64,000 nucleotides of DNA from Sipunculus nudus (taxonomy: Eukaryota; Annelida; Sipuncula; Golfingiida; Sipunculidae). Of the stretch, positions 13,801 to 28,800 are shown in pieces. The notes beneath the pieces are model-generated. The model was not told the DNA's origin. It did not search any database and was given only the letters and a program-made list of their open reading frames with translations. Both the position numbers and the translations under genes were made by a program. Within the stretch, counting starts at the first letter, position 1; every line of letters starts with the position of its first letter. The stretch lies in the NCBI GenBank assembly GCA_026874595.1, contig CM049308.1, forward strand, positions 13,783,501 through 13,847,500, read 5' to 3'.

Positions 13801-16800
13801 ACAATTTAATTTTGATTAATTAAAGTTATATTACTGGAAAAAAAGTCCTTAGCTTTAACATGTTTTGTGTTAAGTGATCAAATATCTTTCCTGATTTTTT
13901 ACAAAATGCATTATGTTTGGGCCAATAACTTTTTAAAATTAAAAAAAATATATACATAGAATATTTATGGTAAATATGAGGAAAAACAGATGAGTGGTTT
14001 TGCTATTAGGCAGTCCTGAAGTGTGACAATAGGTTTTTAATAAAAAATTGAGGTTTTACCTTAATTTCTTGAAGGAACAAAGTCGCAAAGACCCAGTTTT
14101 CGGCTTGGTAGGAGATATTGGGGACATCTAACATTATGCCGAATGTTGGATTCCTAGGTCTTACGGTTTTAAAACGTGCCAGTTTAACGGACGGACTGAC
14201 AGACGGACGGACAGCTGACGGACAAAGGACCATGACAATAGCTCAGATGACTTATAGTCAGCTGAGCTAAAAATGGTACAGATGAACCACACAAAGTTTA
14301 AGTAGATTTTCCTTTGGTGATCGAACTTTAAAATCAACTGAGCTAAACACAGATAATCTGATGCAGTTCTTTAAGAATAAACATCAGAAATCTGCAGATA
14401 TACGTTAACTGACCTCCCATTAACCGTAACAATGACTGCTGTGACAGGATTATTATGCATAAATCAGTAAGTTAGGAGTATATCTTTAATGAATTTTTAA
14501 ATAAATGTGTAGATTTTTCACTGGTTGCCAGTGACAAGAAAAGAAAATGGCTAGGAAGAAAAACAAAAAGAATACAAAACAAGATTCTAATTTTACCTGT
14601 TTGACTAAACTGGACACAAAACACCGGCTTTCTATTGTAAAACATTCTCCAAACATGTCCAACAGGACAGCATTTGGTGCATTAGACACTGTCTGACAGT
14701 TTCCCTGAAACCGAGAAAAAGATACGTTTTACAAGAACCAAATGTACACAGATCAGCGTTGAAAGCATAATTTATCCGAAGTAAAATTTTTTCCTTTTCA
14801 ACCAAAGAAAGAGAAAATTACATTTTGTCAAAATTTTAATTCAGGATTTATTCTACTGAAATGCTTAAATAAAGATTAAAAATCACTACTTTTAAAACTG
14901 AAATAAAGATTAAACATTTTAGTCTTGAAATATTTTTTTTTACATGTAGTTATGTTTAGTATCTTTGGTTTCATTTTCAACAGGTTAACTTTTAGCTTAC
15001 ATGACAGATCCAATGAATTTAAGGGAACACGGTGTTACCTTTCAATTTTTGAATATTTAAAAGATATTTGATACAATAAAACAATCCCTACTGAATCATT
15101 TCACTTATCTTGGCTGGCACTGGTCCTGGCAGACTTCACAAAAAATATCAAAATTAATATCACACACTTTTACCTTAGAAATGCAGAGCATTGAAACTTG
15201 TATTTATAACATTGAAAGAACTTAAAAGTGCCTAAGCCATATTCCTGGAAATTAATGAAATTTCACCTGGTTTGCTGGAGTGTAAATCTTGCAGCCGTGT
15301 AATGTAACATCATCAGAGCATTCTCCTTTGTCATAATGCAGGTAGTGGCATCCTGAAGCACTGTCAATGATAAATATAATTATCATATCAATAATAATTA
15401 AAAAAGCCTCCAACATCAGGACTCAACCCCTGCGCGGAAGATAGTGATATGTAATTTTAATTAAACCCGTTTTATTCCTGGGAACTTTTTAATTGAATAT
15501 TTAAAAAAAAAACTGCCCTGGACATCATGGTATGCTTTACCAGACTACCAGTATATACATAACAAACAACAATGCCGCCCCCCCCCCCCCCCCCCCCCGA
15601 CCAGATGTAGGTTGGTCTACGGACACCTTTCAGGGTAATGGCACGTAGGGTGATGTTATTGTCCCCTGTGACTTAACAGATCACGCTCTAAAGATTACCA
15701 TATGGTAATTACCAAGTGGTAAAATGTCCTATAAAAACCCATAAAGCACTCATTCTCACTCAAGGGATTATTTACGCTTGGATTTACACCAAAATTTAAC
15801 ATTGCCGACACTTTAACAGTACAAGCCTGTATGATAAATTTCAATAACATCTCTTATACCTTCTCCAGATTTTGTCCGAACATACAGACAGACACAGAAT
15901 CGAGTGAAAACAATAACCGACAATTTGCGCAGGATTAATAATAATAAATAGCACTAATATAGTGCCAAATATTGATAGTGCAGACCCACTTACAAAGCAA
16001 ACACATTCCTTGAAACCATTATCCATATATCTTCCCTCAGGAACCCCCCCCCCCCCCCCCCCCCCCGAAATCTTATTGTCTCTTTTCTGTCTCCTTAGTA
16101 TTTTGCTATTTACTATAACTTTTAACTATAACTTTACATAATGAGATACATTTTTAAATTGGTTTTAAGATTAGTAACAAGTGACCCATGGGTCATGACG
16201 CTCAGCTGACTGGGAAGAGATTCGCAAAAGGAAATTTTATCATCAGAATGGTAGTATATACCCATTCAACTGAAGCATCAAACAGATTAACCAACAGGCC
16301 AAGATTTAGTCTGTATTTATATATCTCAAAAATAGAGAAAAATGTGTAAACTTTTAAAACTAGAATACAGGTAACCGACAAGTGACTACATGTATCTGCC
16401 AAAATCAGATAGTGAGGCATGGATTGAGTGGCAAGGGGAAATAGAGTGAGGTATGTTGCATATTAGCATGGATGTCTGCAGCCTAAATGTGTATGTAGGT
16501 TGTGCCACCTACCACAAATCCAGAAAGCTGTCCAAGTTGTATACACCTGCAAAATTTTAGGCAGAAAAGTCAAACCACTACATGTATATGAGCGATTTTT
16601 GCCCATGGCAGACAAACAGACAAACACTGTGCAAAAATCTTTGCAGGTAACCCCTCCAGTTTTGTGTATGATAAAAACCTATGTGAGATCTAAACACATG
16701 CACAATTTTGGCCCAATCGGTCAAATGGTTCCTGAGATATGAGCTTGGATGTGTCCAGCGTTAACTAGAATGTAGGTGGCGCCACCTGTCATAAAATCAA

Positions 16801-19800
16801 GAAAGCTGTCCACGATGTATAAACTGCAAAATTTTAGGCAGTTATCTCGAACCACTTCAGAGAAATAAGTGATTTTAGGCCACGGCAGACTAACAGACAG
16901 ACCCTGTGCAAACATTGTTACAGGTGGCGCCACCATTTTTTGTGTATGTTACAGAGCTATCAAAGGGCTACATTTGTATAAATTTTATTTCCTGATCGGT
17001 CAAACGGTTCCAGAGATATAAGCTTGGATGTCATCAGCGTGAACGTGAACGTAGGTGGCGCCACCTGTCATAAAATCTAGAAAGCTATCCTGGATGTATA
17101 CACATGACGAATTTCAGGTGAATTTGTCAATTCACTGCAGAGATATGAGTGATTTTAACCCAAGGCAGATGAACAGATGGACACTGTGCAAACATGGTTA
17201 CAGGTGGCGCCACCATTTTTTGTGTATGTTATAAGCAATCCAAGGGCTACATTTGTATCAATTTTATTTTCTGATCAGTCAAACGGTTCCCGAGATATGA
17301 GGGTTAATGAGTGGAAACAGACCCACAAATGGACACTGGATAGAGAGAAAAGGTCAGAGGTCAATGCAAATTGGTTAGGCACCAGTTCACATGTGACCCG
17401 ATAATAGGTGTAAGTTTGGGAAAAATCGGTCCATTAGTCTCCGAGGAGCTCTCTGGAAACGAACGCCGCGGCGGCGGAGGAACTCTGTCAAAAACATAGT
17501 ATCCGCAAAACTTCGTTTTGGCGGATACAAAAATACAGGTGGCTCCACCAGTCTGCAGAAACTAATAAAAACACTTAATGGTCAATATCCATGTAAAAAA
17601 TCATGGTGATCTCTGCATTAGTTGTTCAGATACTTCAGTTTTTGTATCAAATTGTCCATTATTCTGAGGGATACTTCGGAGTCCTATAGCTTGAAGGATA
17701 TGGGTAACAGAGACCTAATTTCAAGTTTCCACAGGCACCTTTCATGGGCCTCCTTGCATGACAAGAATGAAGATTCTAGGTCCAGTTGTTGCGATTTGTA
17801 CCCTGTTGACAGATAACCACATCTTTTAAGATCTCAAAAAAAAAAAAAAATTCGTAAAAATTTGAAAAAAAAAATAGAGGTGGCACACCCAGTCTGCAGA
17901 AACTGATGGAACAGCTCATGATCAATATGTATGCCAAAAATCATGACCATCAGTGTTGTAGTTATTGAAATACTGCAGTTTTTGTATCAAATTTTCCATT
18001 ATTCTGGGGGGGGGGGGTATTTTGGACCCATACAGCTTAAAGAAAATGGGTAACAGAGACCTAATTTCAAGTTTCCATGGAGACTTTTCATGGGTCTCCC
18101 TGTGTGTCAAGAATGAAGATTCTTGGTCCAGTTTTTATGATTTGTGCCCTGTTAACAGATGTTCATATCTTTAAAGGTCTCAAAAATACAGAAAAATTTC
18201 GTAAAAAAAACCGAACAAATACAGGTGGTGCCACCAGTCTGCAGAAACTTATGAAACACTCCATGATCAATATCCATGCAAACAATTATGGTTATCTCTG
18301 CATTAGTTGTTCAGATACTCTAGCTTTTGTATCAAATTTTCCATTATTCTGAGCTGTACTTTGGAGTGCCATAGCTCAAAGGATATGGGTAACAGAGACC
18401 AAATTTCAGGTTTCCATGGAGACTTATCATGGGTCTCCCTGTGTGTCAAGAACGAAGATTCTAGGTCCAGTCGTTACAATTTGTACCCTGTTGACAGATA
18501 ACTACATCCTTAAAGGTCTCAAAAATGGAGAAAACAATTCGTGAACATTGAAAAATACAGGTGGCGCCACCAGTCTGCACAAACTAATGAAACATCTCAT
18601 GATCAATATGTATGTTGAAAATCATGACCATCAGTGATGTAGTTAATGAGATATTGAAGTTTTTGTATGAAATTTTTGACTTTTCTGGGGGGTAATTTTG
18701 GGCCCCATAGCTCGAAGGATATGGGTAACAGAGACCTAATTTCTGGTTTCCATGGAGACTTTTCATAGGTCTCTCAGTGTGTCGAAAATGAAGATTCTAG
18801 GTCCAGTCATTACGATTTGTGCCAAGCTAACAGATGACAGCATCCTCAAAGGTCTCAAAAATAGAGGATAAAATCGTAAAAAATCAAACAGTACAGGTGG
18901 CGCCACCAGTCTGCAGGAACTGATCGAACATCTCATGATCAATATGTATGCCAAAAATGAAGACCATCAGTGATGTAGTTATTGAGATATTGAAGTTTTT
19001 GTATGAAATTTTTGACTTTTCTGGGGGGTACTTTTGGGCCACATAGCTCGAAGGATATGGGTAACAGAGACCTAATTTCTGGTTTCCATGGAGACTTTTC
19101 ATAGGTCTCTCAGTGTGTCGAAAATGAAGATTCTAGGTCCAGTCATTACGATTTGTGCCAAGCTAACAGATGACAGCATCCTCAAAGGTCTCAAAAATAG
19201 AGGATAAAATCGTAAAAAATCAAACAGTACAGGTGGCGCCACCAGTCTGCAGGAACTGATCGAACATCTCATGATCAATATGTATGCCAAAAATGAAGAC
19301 CATCAGTGATGTAGTTATTGAGATATTGAAGTTTTTGTATGAAATTTTTTACTATTCTGGGGGGTACTTTGGGGCCCCATAGCTCAAAGGATATGGGTAA
19401 CAGAGACCTAATTTCTGGTTTCCAAGGAGATTTTTCATGGACCTCTCAGTGTGTCAAGAATTAAGATTCTAAGTCCAGTCTTTATGATTTGTGCCTTGTT
19501 AACAGATGTTCACATTTTTAAAGGTCTCAAAAATAGAGAAAAAAATTCGTAAAAAATCGAAAAATACAGGTGGCGCCACCAGTCTGCAGGAAGTGATGTA
19601 ACATTTCATGATCAATATGTATGCCAAAAATCATGACCATCAGTCAAGTAGTTAATGAGATATTGAAGTTTTTGTATGAAATTTTTGACTTTTCTGGGGG
19701 GTACTTTTGGGCCACATAGCTCGAAGGATATGGGTAACAGAGACCTAATTTCTGGTTTCCAAGGAGATTTTTTATGGACCTCTCAGAATCCCAAGTTACA

Positions 19801-22800
19801 AGGTTCTAGGTCCAGCGGTTACGATTTGTGCCTGGTTAACGGACGGACAGACGGACGACGGACAAAGAGTGATCGCTATAGCTCAGATGACTTTCAGTCA
19901 GCTGAGCTAAAAATCAGAGAATAACTGGTTTCATCAGATAAAAATAAGTATTTCATACATACCAGTATACTATATGAATCCACCTGGGAAAGCATGTTTG
20001 AACTGCAACCCCAGTAGATCACTAAGAAATGGTAGACTATGCTATGATGTGTGTCATATCCTGAATCAAACAAATCAAACTTATCGGCAATTGTGATACT
20101 TCTACAACATATTTAAAGAAACTGTGCTACATATTCTCACTTACACAGTGGAGCAGAAGTAGTCTGAGGAATTCTCACAATGGCCATTCAATCCAAAATA
20201 ACACCCCTCCCCTGAAAAACATTGAACAGCATTTTCAAACAAGGGTGCATAATATGCCTATCTTATGTCTTGTACCTCTGACCTCATTAAGTATGTATGG
20301 GTTTTACTGAGAATTTAATTCAGGTGAGAATATCTATTGGTAATTATTTATAATGAGCTTTATGAAAATCCATCAGTTTTTTGTTAAGTCACCATGTAAC
20401 CACAAAAGTCTGGTGACCTATGACCTCATTAAATATGCATGGATTTCGCATGAAGGCAAACTTAGGAGAGATACTTTATTGGTAATAATTTCTGTTGAGT
20501 TTCATTAAAATCCTTCATATTGTGATGGAGTAGGAAAGTGCATATTTGTGACTTAACACATATTTCAAGGAATATTTCACATTTCATATTTCACAAATTT
20601 AAGCTCAGTTTCAGGCATGTCAGACTGAACAATTAATGACTTCTCATAATTGATGAAACCCGACAACCAGTCATCCGGTCACACACATATAGGCTTCTCT
20701 CCCAGTTTAATCAGAGAACAGTACACCAAACCATTATAAGGTCTATTTTAAGTCTGTACAAACAGAAATAGTGTCACAGAATGACTTATGTGTTTAGTCT
20801 TAATGAGGGAATGGTAGAACACAATTAAAACATGTTATTTTATGAGACTCCGCTTGTGTATATAAGCACTGTCCTCCAAATAAGACTTGTAGGTCAGTCT
20901 ATAACTGGATGTATGTCAGGTCAGACTTGGGATTTTCCATAGAACTTTTGTCCAATCAGATCTCACGAAAGGTAGGAGGAACACATAACTCTGATGTAAT
21001 TGTGACCTACTTTGGGTCATCCAATAAGGTTAAGCTTTTATGACGAAATGCAGAAATATGGATATGTACGTCTCATGTGTCACGTGAAAGCTCTGTAACA
21101 AAACTATCTGTAGTGTGCACTGAGAGTCAGAGTGATTCAGGGAGGCTGGGCGGCTCTCTCAGAGAGAGAGACTGTCCCAGACCGCTTGCTATTGAATAAA
21201 GGCTTCTGTCATCAAACTGGTCTTGGAACATTATCAGCCACCAACATCAGCAACCGTATGTGATACAGTGTGGGGACATCCCCAAACCCCACATGTGTAT
21301 CAGTATTCCTGGTACATTATCATGGCTTTACCACAAAGTAGCCTGGTGACCTCTGACCTCATTAAATATCCATTGATTTTGATTAAACTTGAACCTTGGG
21401 CGAGATAATCTATTGGTAAGTACTTCCATCAAAAGCCTAGCAAGTTATCATGGTGACACCAGAACTTATCAGACAGACAATCTGTGGGTATTCTGTAATA
21501 TACATCCCATCTAAGACTGGTGAATAAAAGGTAGAATATACACTGAGAAGACTAGGTTAATTAACCTATCAGTCTAACAGATCCGCAATGTATGATTAAA
21601 ATGAATACAGAGAATACAATAATAACAGAAAATTAAATGACAGGAAAAGAAAACTGGGGTATCATCTTTGTAGTTCTACTGGTAAAATAGTCAAAGTTTA
21701 AATTTATCTTTTTAAATCTACAATGTCAGCTAACAAACCATGTTTCAACATTCCTTCCATCAATGAAACCCATGATATTTATGCTACAGATCTCATTAAA
21801 ACCAAATATGCAAAAAATATCTCTGTTTTTGTAACCAACTGTATTTTATTGCTTATACACACTCTTGCATTAATAACTGTGCAATGTAAAATGCATCCCT
21901 GTGTGATGTTATTGTATGAATGGAATCTTACAAAGCATAACATAAGTAACAGGTAGGTCTATGATGTACAGGACTGAAAGATCATTTTAGTGTAACGTGA
22001 AAGGCATCAGGCTTCAAAATGAAGGTAAAGGGTTTCAATTCTGATCATTCACATTCAGGAACTGAATTATATTAATTAGGATATATGAACTTACCTTTTC
22101 CCCATATGTATGGCTCAGCATATTGATAATTCACTTTGTACCATCCAGTATCTTCAAACAGTGCCAATGTGAAGTTATCTAGTACTGTTAGATGAGGCTG
22201 CAACAAAATATTGGAAAACTTACATAACAAATTCACAATGATGCTGGTTTTAAACTGAAGTGCTCAGGGAAACAATACATACCAAACAAGAGCTCTGCAG
22301 GAGTGCATAAAATGCCTGTCATATGTCTTGTGAACTCTGACTTCATAAAGTATGCGTGGATTTTGTCAGGGATTTAATTCAGGTGAGGAAGGCTATTGGT
22401 AAATATTTCAATGCATTTCATCAAAATCCATCATACTGATATTTAGTTATTGTGGTAAGATAGCTTTGTGACCTCTGACCTCATTAAATATACATGGGTT
22501 TTGCATAGAATCATATGTGGGAAATTTAATGCATTGGTAGGTAGTTATACATGTAAACTGACTTGTAAAACTGCAAATTTTCACTTGTGGAACATTGGTA
22601 AGATAAGAAAGTATCTGATGCAGGAAGCAACAGTGTGTTTAGTTAATGCCCTAATCATATCATGGTTGGAGTACTGCAATCCCCCCTTTCCTCCTTTCAC
22701 TGCAGCAGGATAGGCTGCAACACATTCAGAACAATGTGGCATGTCTTGTTATGAAGGCAAAAAGATGTGAACACATTACTCCAGAACTAGTGTCTTTACA

Positions 22801-25800
22801 CTGGTTGTCAATAAAAAGGGGATCTTAAATAAATTTGATGCCCACCATTAACAACATTGCTTCTCAACACATTTCTGAACTGATATGTTTTCAGCAGCTC
22901 ATGGAACTCTGAGATCCAGTTCAACTGTTGTTTTCATGCAGGATAAGTTAAGAAACTTGGTTCTCTCACATGGGTATGAAAGATATATATATACCTGGAC
23001 ACAGGGAGGCTTTTTTAATATATATAAAATATTTCTCTCGGGATGTTGTCAATTTATTGTTTTTCATAAAGAAATGGAAAACTGGTCACACACACACACA
23101 CACATACAGAGGTAAAAGTTGTGATTACCTGATCAATTCTGGATGCCATCAGAGACCCCTGGAGAAAGGCGGCATCCCAATGAGACTTGACAGATCCTCC
23201 CTGTATTAACATATAATAGTGACTGTTACTTAATAACTACAACATTCACAATTCTATACAGATAATTAACATCACCATAAACTTTGCCTGGCCCAAACCA
23301 TATATAATTATGAATACAGCTCTTGTAATGCATCAACCAGGGAAAGGTTGCAAAAATATATATCACTTATTGTAACTGTGTCCGCATGTTTTTCAGGGAT
23401 AATTTTTCATTTATATGTGAGACACTCCAAATGAGAATCAAACTCATGGGAGATACCATATTGGTAAAATACTTATGGTGTGTTCCATCAAATTCCATCA
23501 ATTCCAGGGTCAGTTATTTTGGCAAAAACCACAAAAAAAGTATGACAGCCTCTGACCTAATTAAATATGCACACATTTTGCCAAGAATGGAACAGAGGTC
23601 AAACACTATACTGGTAAATGTTTATGATGAGTTTCACAAGAATGCATCAATTCCTTGGTAAGTAATCACAGCTACTTCAAAAGGTTAGGCAGATAATTTT
23701 ACAGGCAGATGAACACTGTACACATCAAAACAATGCTTAAAAGAGACAGAGTAATGGTAAAACTGGACAAAAGGTTTTGGCAACAGGCATTACCTTATTT
23801 CTGGTATCTAAAAAATCTTTTTCCGTCTAAAGGGATTCTTAACAACTGTTAACTTCAGAGAAAAGTGAACAAACAATCAACTAAAGGCTGCACTGTGGAA
23901 TTCAACAGGGAATATTGTTACAAGCATGACAGCAATCAAATATTGGATGGCACTAAATGGTTGTCATGCAAATTCTATGTGAGCATGCCTCAGAAATGAG
24001 TTTTTGGTCTTAAAGTGTTGGGAATGCCGTGTTAAAAGGAGGTAATTTTCAACATTTTTTCATAAATCCTTAGGATTTTTACATTATTTTGCAGTCTATT
24101 GCCGTGCCTATTCTCAGAAACTATGCCAGTGCAATCAGCCCATGGATAATGCATTCCTGACAAACTCAGCTGAAGTCACTGAGATCTGTCCCCATGCAAT
24201 TATGGCCAATTTGCAAGTGTTTGCACTATGGAAAGAATATTTCATCTCATCTGCTTACCTCTGTTTCAAGTACTGGTCCAAATTCATTAATGGTGTTATG
24301 AGTCACACATCCATAGTGGTCTGAGGCCATTTGAACCAATGCTGGTGTCACGAGTCTTTGCACACCATACACTGTGTTCACTGTAGAGGGTCGAGGAGAG
24401 CACTGTACACTGCTCCCTAAAATAACATGACACAGATTTTGTACATGTATTTCTAAGAACACTATACACTGCCTCCTAAAATGGCATGACAGATTTTGTA
24501 GGTCTAAGAACACTGTACAATGCTCCCTAAAACCTCATTACAGATTTTGTAGATCTAAGAATACTGTACACTGCTCCCTAAAATAACATGACACATATTT
24601 TGTAGATCTAAGAACACTGTACACTGTCCCCTAAATCACTAGACAGATTATGTAGGTCTAAGAACAATGTACCCTATATCACAAGACACAGATTCTGTAG
24701 GTCTAGGAACACTGTAACCTAAAACACATAAATTTTCTATAGGTAAAAGAACACTGTACACTGCTCCCTAAAATTACATGACACAAATTCTATAGGTCTA
24801 AGAACACTGTTCCCTGCTCCCTAATATCACATGAATTAGATTCTTTAGGTCAAAGAACACTGTACACTGCTCCCTAAAATCATATGACACAGATTCTGTA
24901 GGAATGAGAACACTTGGAACTGCTCCCTAAAATCATGACAGATTTTGTACATATCTAATAACAAAATACACTGCTTTCCTAAATGACATTACATAGAATC
25001 TGTAGACCCAAGAACACTACACTGCTCCCTAAAATATGATGACACTGATTCTGTAGATCTAAGAACATGGTATACTACTCCCTTAAATTACACAACACAG
25101 ATTCTGTATATCTCAGAACACTGTACAGACACAGGCTCTGCCAATCTAAGGACCATGTACAATGCTTCTTAATATGACATTTTTGACATAGTGTGACCGT
25201 CCTACAAGAGCTCAAGCCATGTTAAATGAAGCTCTCATTGGTTGCCTGGGATAGAGCATACTTTAATGTCATGGTCTGTTTATCATGAAAAACTGACAAA
25301 TGAAAGCTTTGCTGAAACTTTGGCATCTGTTCTAGAGTAGTTTTACTGAAATTTCCAAGTTCTACAGTCTAGACTCAAAATACATCAGGTGCAAAGTAAA
25401 CAGAGTGGTGTAAATGTTACCTGTTGCATCAGGTTGGCACTCTTGGAATTTGTGGAACAGATCTTTTGAAAACCCCAGTGCATGTATCAGCTCATGGAGT
25501 GCAGTCTGTAGAACAGAAAAGGCAAAGACTGAGGTATTTTAATACAGAGGTCATGGATTGCAGTCTGTTTATAAAATTTGTAGAACCAAGCTCACGTTAA
25601 GCACAGACAAATATATCACATAGAATCAGGAAATATTCAGAGATTAATGTAGCGGTTTCATTATTTTATAAAAAATACACAGATATATTCTTTAGGCCAT
25701 CCCAAACAAGTCCTACAAGCCTAATGCAAACCTGTGCAATGGGATATACATCAGGTATAATGCTTCCATGATAATATGCTTGACCATTATTTTTCCAAGT

Positions 25801-28800
25801 ACACATGTAACATGTATATATGTACAGTGCAAGTATTAAACATTTTGAACCTGGGTACAAACACCAATTACACAAACATTATTCATGAAATACTGGCATG
25901 GATGTATATACAACACAAAAATGATTGTACGTGCTGCCACCAGTCTTGTGTATGAGAAAGCCATCCAGGGTAGTCCAGAAACTCCTTGGTCTAAGCATCA
26001 AACTTCATGCAGGTCCATCTACTGGTGGTAATGAGGCTCTGTATTGGGAGGACAAAACCTCCCTGAACTCTGGAGGTTTGGGATTCCTCCGCAAGTTGCT
26101 TGAATGTTGGTGTTAGCAGCATTAACTGGATTGTCCACTGTGAACCTTACCACCTGGTCTAGAAGGTCGGCTTAACATTGGGCCCAGGCGACCTTTTCTT
26201 TCCAAATCTGGGCCCAGTAGTCCAACTGTTAATCCTCCTCCTCAGGTAGTGGTGGGCCGATCGAGTTTTTTCGAAAGTCAGTGGGTTTGCTGCAACTTTC
26301 AAGCACTCGATTACAAAAGGCAACTATCGATTACATCATACTCGACATTGTTTTTTTCAGAATGTCTTTAAGTTATACGCATAAATTACTCTTCCATTTT
26401 TTACAACATTCCGCACTTCATATAATGAGTCTGTGTTCCCAAACAACCTCCGTATATTACTGAGTATGACCCGGTAGATGAGAGAACGGAGGACTTATTA
26501 AACCCTGGTGAACTGGCAGGGAGCTGCAGAATTTGCGAAGAGTTTTCTAACGAGATGTTCAATGCAAAATATGGGCAGTATGGCGTTTAAATGCTCCATA
26601 ATGCTCCAGGTCTATGCCAATTTTGCAAGATTCTCTCCTCAACAATAATCTCCTCAACTGATGTCAGGTGCCCCTGCTGCATGAATAATTATATTTTTAG
26701 CTTTCAATTACATATTTTTTAATTTTTACCAAAAATTATGTGGGCCTGTAATTTTTCTGGCAGGCCTGAGAAACCAGTATACATCATGTCAGCATTCATC
26801 ATAATTGTTGTAAAATGAAAGTCCTGGTAGTGAAGTTAAAATGATACGCAGGAGTATTCATGAGGGCCAGCAAGTAGATGTCCTGGACTGTGGTCTAATT
26901 CTTGATTACTATAATTCATTAAAATGAAACTTTGAATAGCATATCTTAGTGATAAAAGGAAAAAATAAACAAGGCCTACAGGCCTAATGCGAACCTGTGC
27001 ATTGGGAAATACACCAGGTATAATGCTTCAATGCTGGACCATTACTTTTCATGAATATGAACAATGCAAGTACTAAACATTTTGAATAAGAAACAATTAC
27101 ACAAACATCACTGCTGAAATTCTTGCATGGGTGCACACAACACAAAAACGATTGTAGCTGGCACCACAAGTCTTGTAAACTTTGAAGCTATCAGAGATAT
27201 ACACATATGCCAATTTTCAGACTGATATATCAAACCTCTCCTGAGAAATAAGCAGGGACACACATTGTGCAAAAATTATTGTAGGTGACACCACCAGTCT
27301 TGTTTATGACAAAGCTATTCGATATGTATAAATATGCCCTATTTCAGGCTGATATATCAAATTCCTCTGTAGAAATAAGCAGGCACATACACTGTGCAAA
27401 AGTCAATGTACGTGGCACCACCTGTCTTGTAAATGAGAATAACATCAAAGATGCATAGACAGGTCAAAATATCAGTCCAATACATCAAACTTCCCCAGAG
27501 TTTGATGCATTGGGCTGACAAGGCTAAGATGAGTAAGGCAGTTGCCCCCAAGTGACCTGTGACAAATTGCTGCCTCAAGCTACTGCACTGAGTGAACTCT
27601 TGACCTGCACCTGGCTAGACTGAGTGAACATTTCACCTGTATCTGGCTGCACTGAGTGAACTCTTGACCTCTTGCATAATCTGACACAGCTGGCAGTCTG
27701 CCAAAGCTATAAATAGATTCAGGCTGAACTCTGGTGCCAAATGTGATGCAGTGAGCAGTCTGCCAAAGCTATAAATAGAATGCAGCTACAGCACTGAGTG
27801 AACTCTTGACCTATACCTGGCTGCACTTCTTCCAATCCTGGCACTGTGCTAAAACTATTTATAGAGCTGACATCATCTTGGCTTATGGCCAACATCAAGG
27901 CACTGGCAATCTGCCAATGGTAAACCAAGTGCTGCCATCTGAACAGAAAAATGGTCCCTACTTGAAATATTTATTTTCCCAATACAAAATGCTTTTCAGC
28001 TGACTTTTTATAAAAAAAATAAATCAGGAATATATGTAAAATTATTACGGATGCATACTGAATGCAAATTTAAGATACAGATATATCTCATTGATGGCAA
28101 ATCCTTGAATTAAGTTGAGTAGGGATACCAATAATTTATAATCCATGTCCAGTTGTCTTTATATAGCCACAGAGAGCTGAATATCCATGATTGTAACATT
28201 GCGTGGTATGATAAATTACTTAAATCATTAATCTAATTTTTTTAAAAGCTTTTAAAAACTTTCTTGTCAATATTAACCAAAGATAACCTGAAATCTAAAT
28301 GTCTAGTGGCATGATGGTATAGATGCTGATAAACTGGTGCCAGGTTAGATGTAACAGCATCACACAGCTAACATATATGGTAAAATGACTCAATTCAATC
28401 TCCATAATTCAGCCAAAAATCATTCATGTGGAACCATTAATGACAATTATTATAAGAATTATTTTAGGAATCATTCTTGTAAAATATTTAACAAACTGGC
28501 TTCAGTAGCATCAGTCGAAAAACGTTTTGCAGGTTTATAACTCATATAGGACGATACAGCAAACTGGCTAAGTTCAGCTTCCCGTAACTCAGCCAAAAAG
28601 CACTGAACCAAAACCATTTGAACAAACTTGAATTATCAACATCTGAGGATAATTAATGTGTGAGATTTAAGAATTTGGCCCAGTGGTTTTTGAGAAGAAG
28701 ATCTTTGTAGCCACTGAGCTAAAATGGGCTGTTATGGCATATGACTAAATTCAGCTTCCCATTACTTAGCAAAAAGTCACTGAAAAGAGACCATTTGAAC

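Larger units (their letters stand above)
20250..23680 (+). repeat. Dispersed short repeat family (several partial copies)
   Basis: Copies near 20260, 20400, 21340, 22320, 22470 and 23545 share CTCATTAAATATGCATGG-like text followed by CTATTGGTAA and CATCAAAATCCATC. A copy in reverse orientation lies at about 60640-60770. Exons 8 and 9 fall between copies and are unaffected. Confidence 0.6.

Noticed and set aside
15352..15362. Upstream AG as exon 10 acceptor
   Set aside because: It shifts the frame; the AG nine to ten bases downstream restores WGKGCHYL.
17922..19290. Many 60-90 codon frames, including two identical 63-codon proteins
   Set aside because: They are copies of the ~336-bp non-coding tandem unit.
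22468..23209. Frames of 76-81 codons on plus strand
   Set aside because: They overlap a dispersed repeat and the antisense of exon 8, without domain features.
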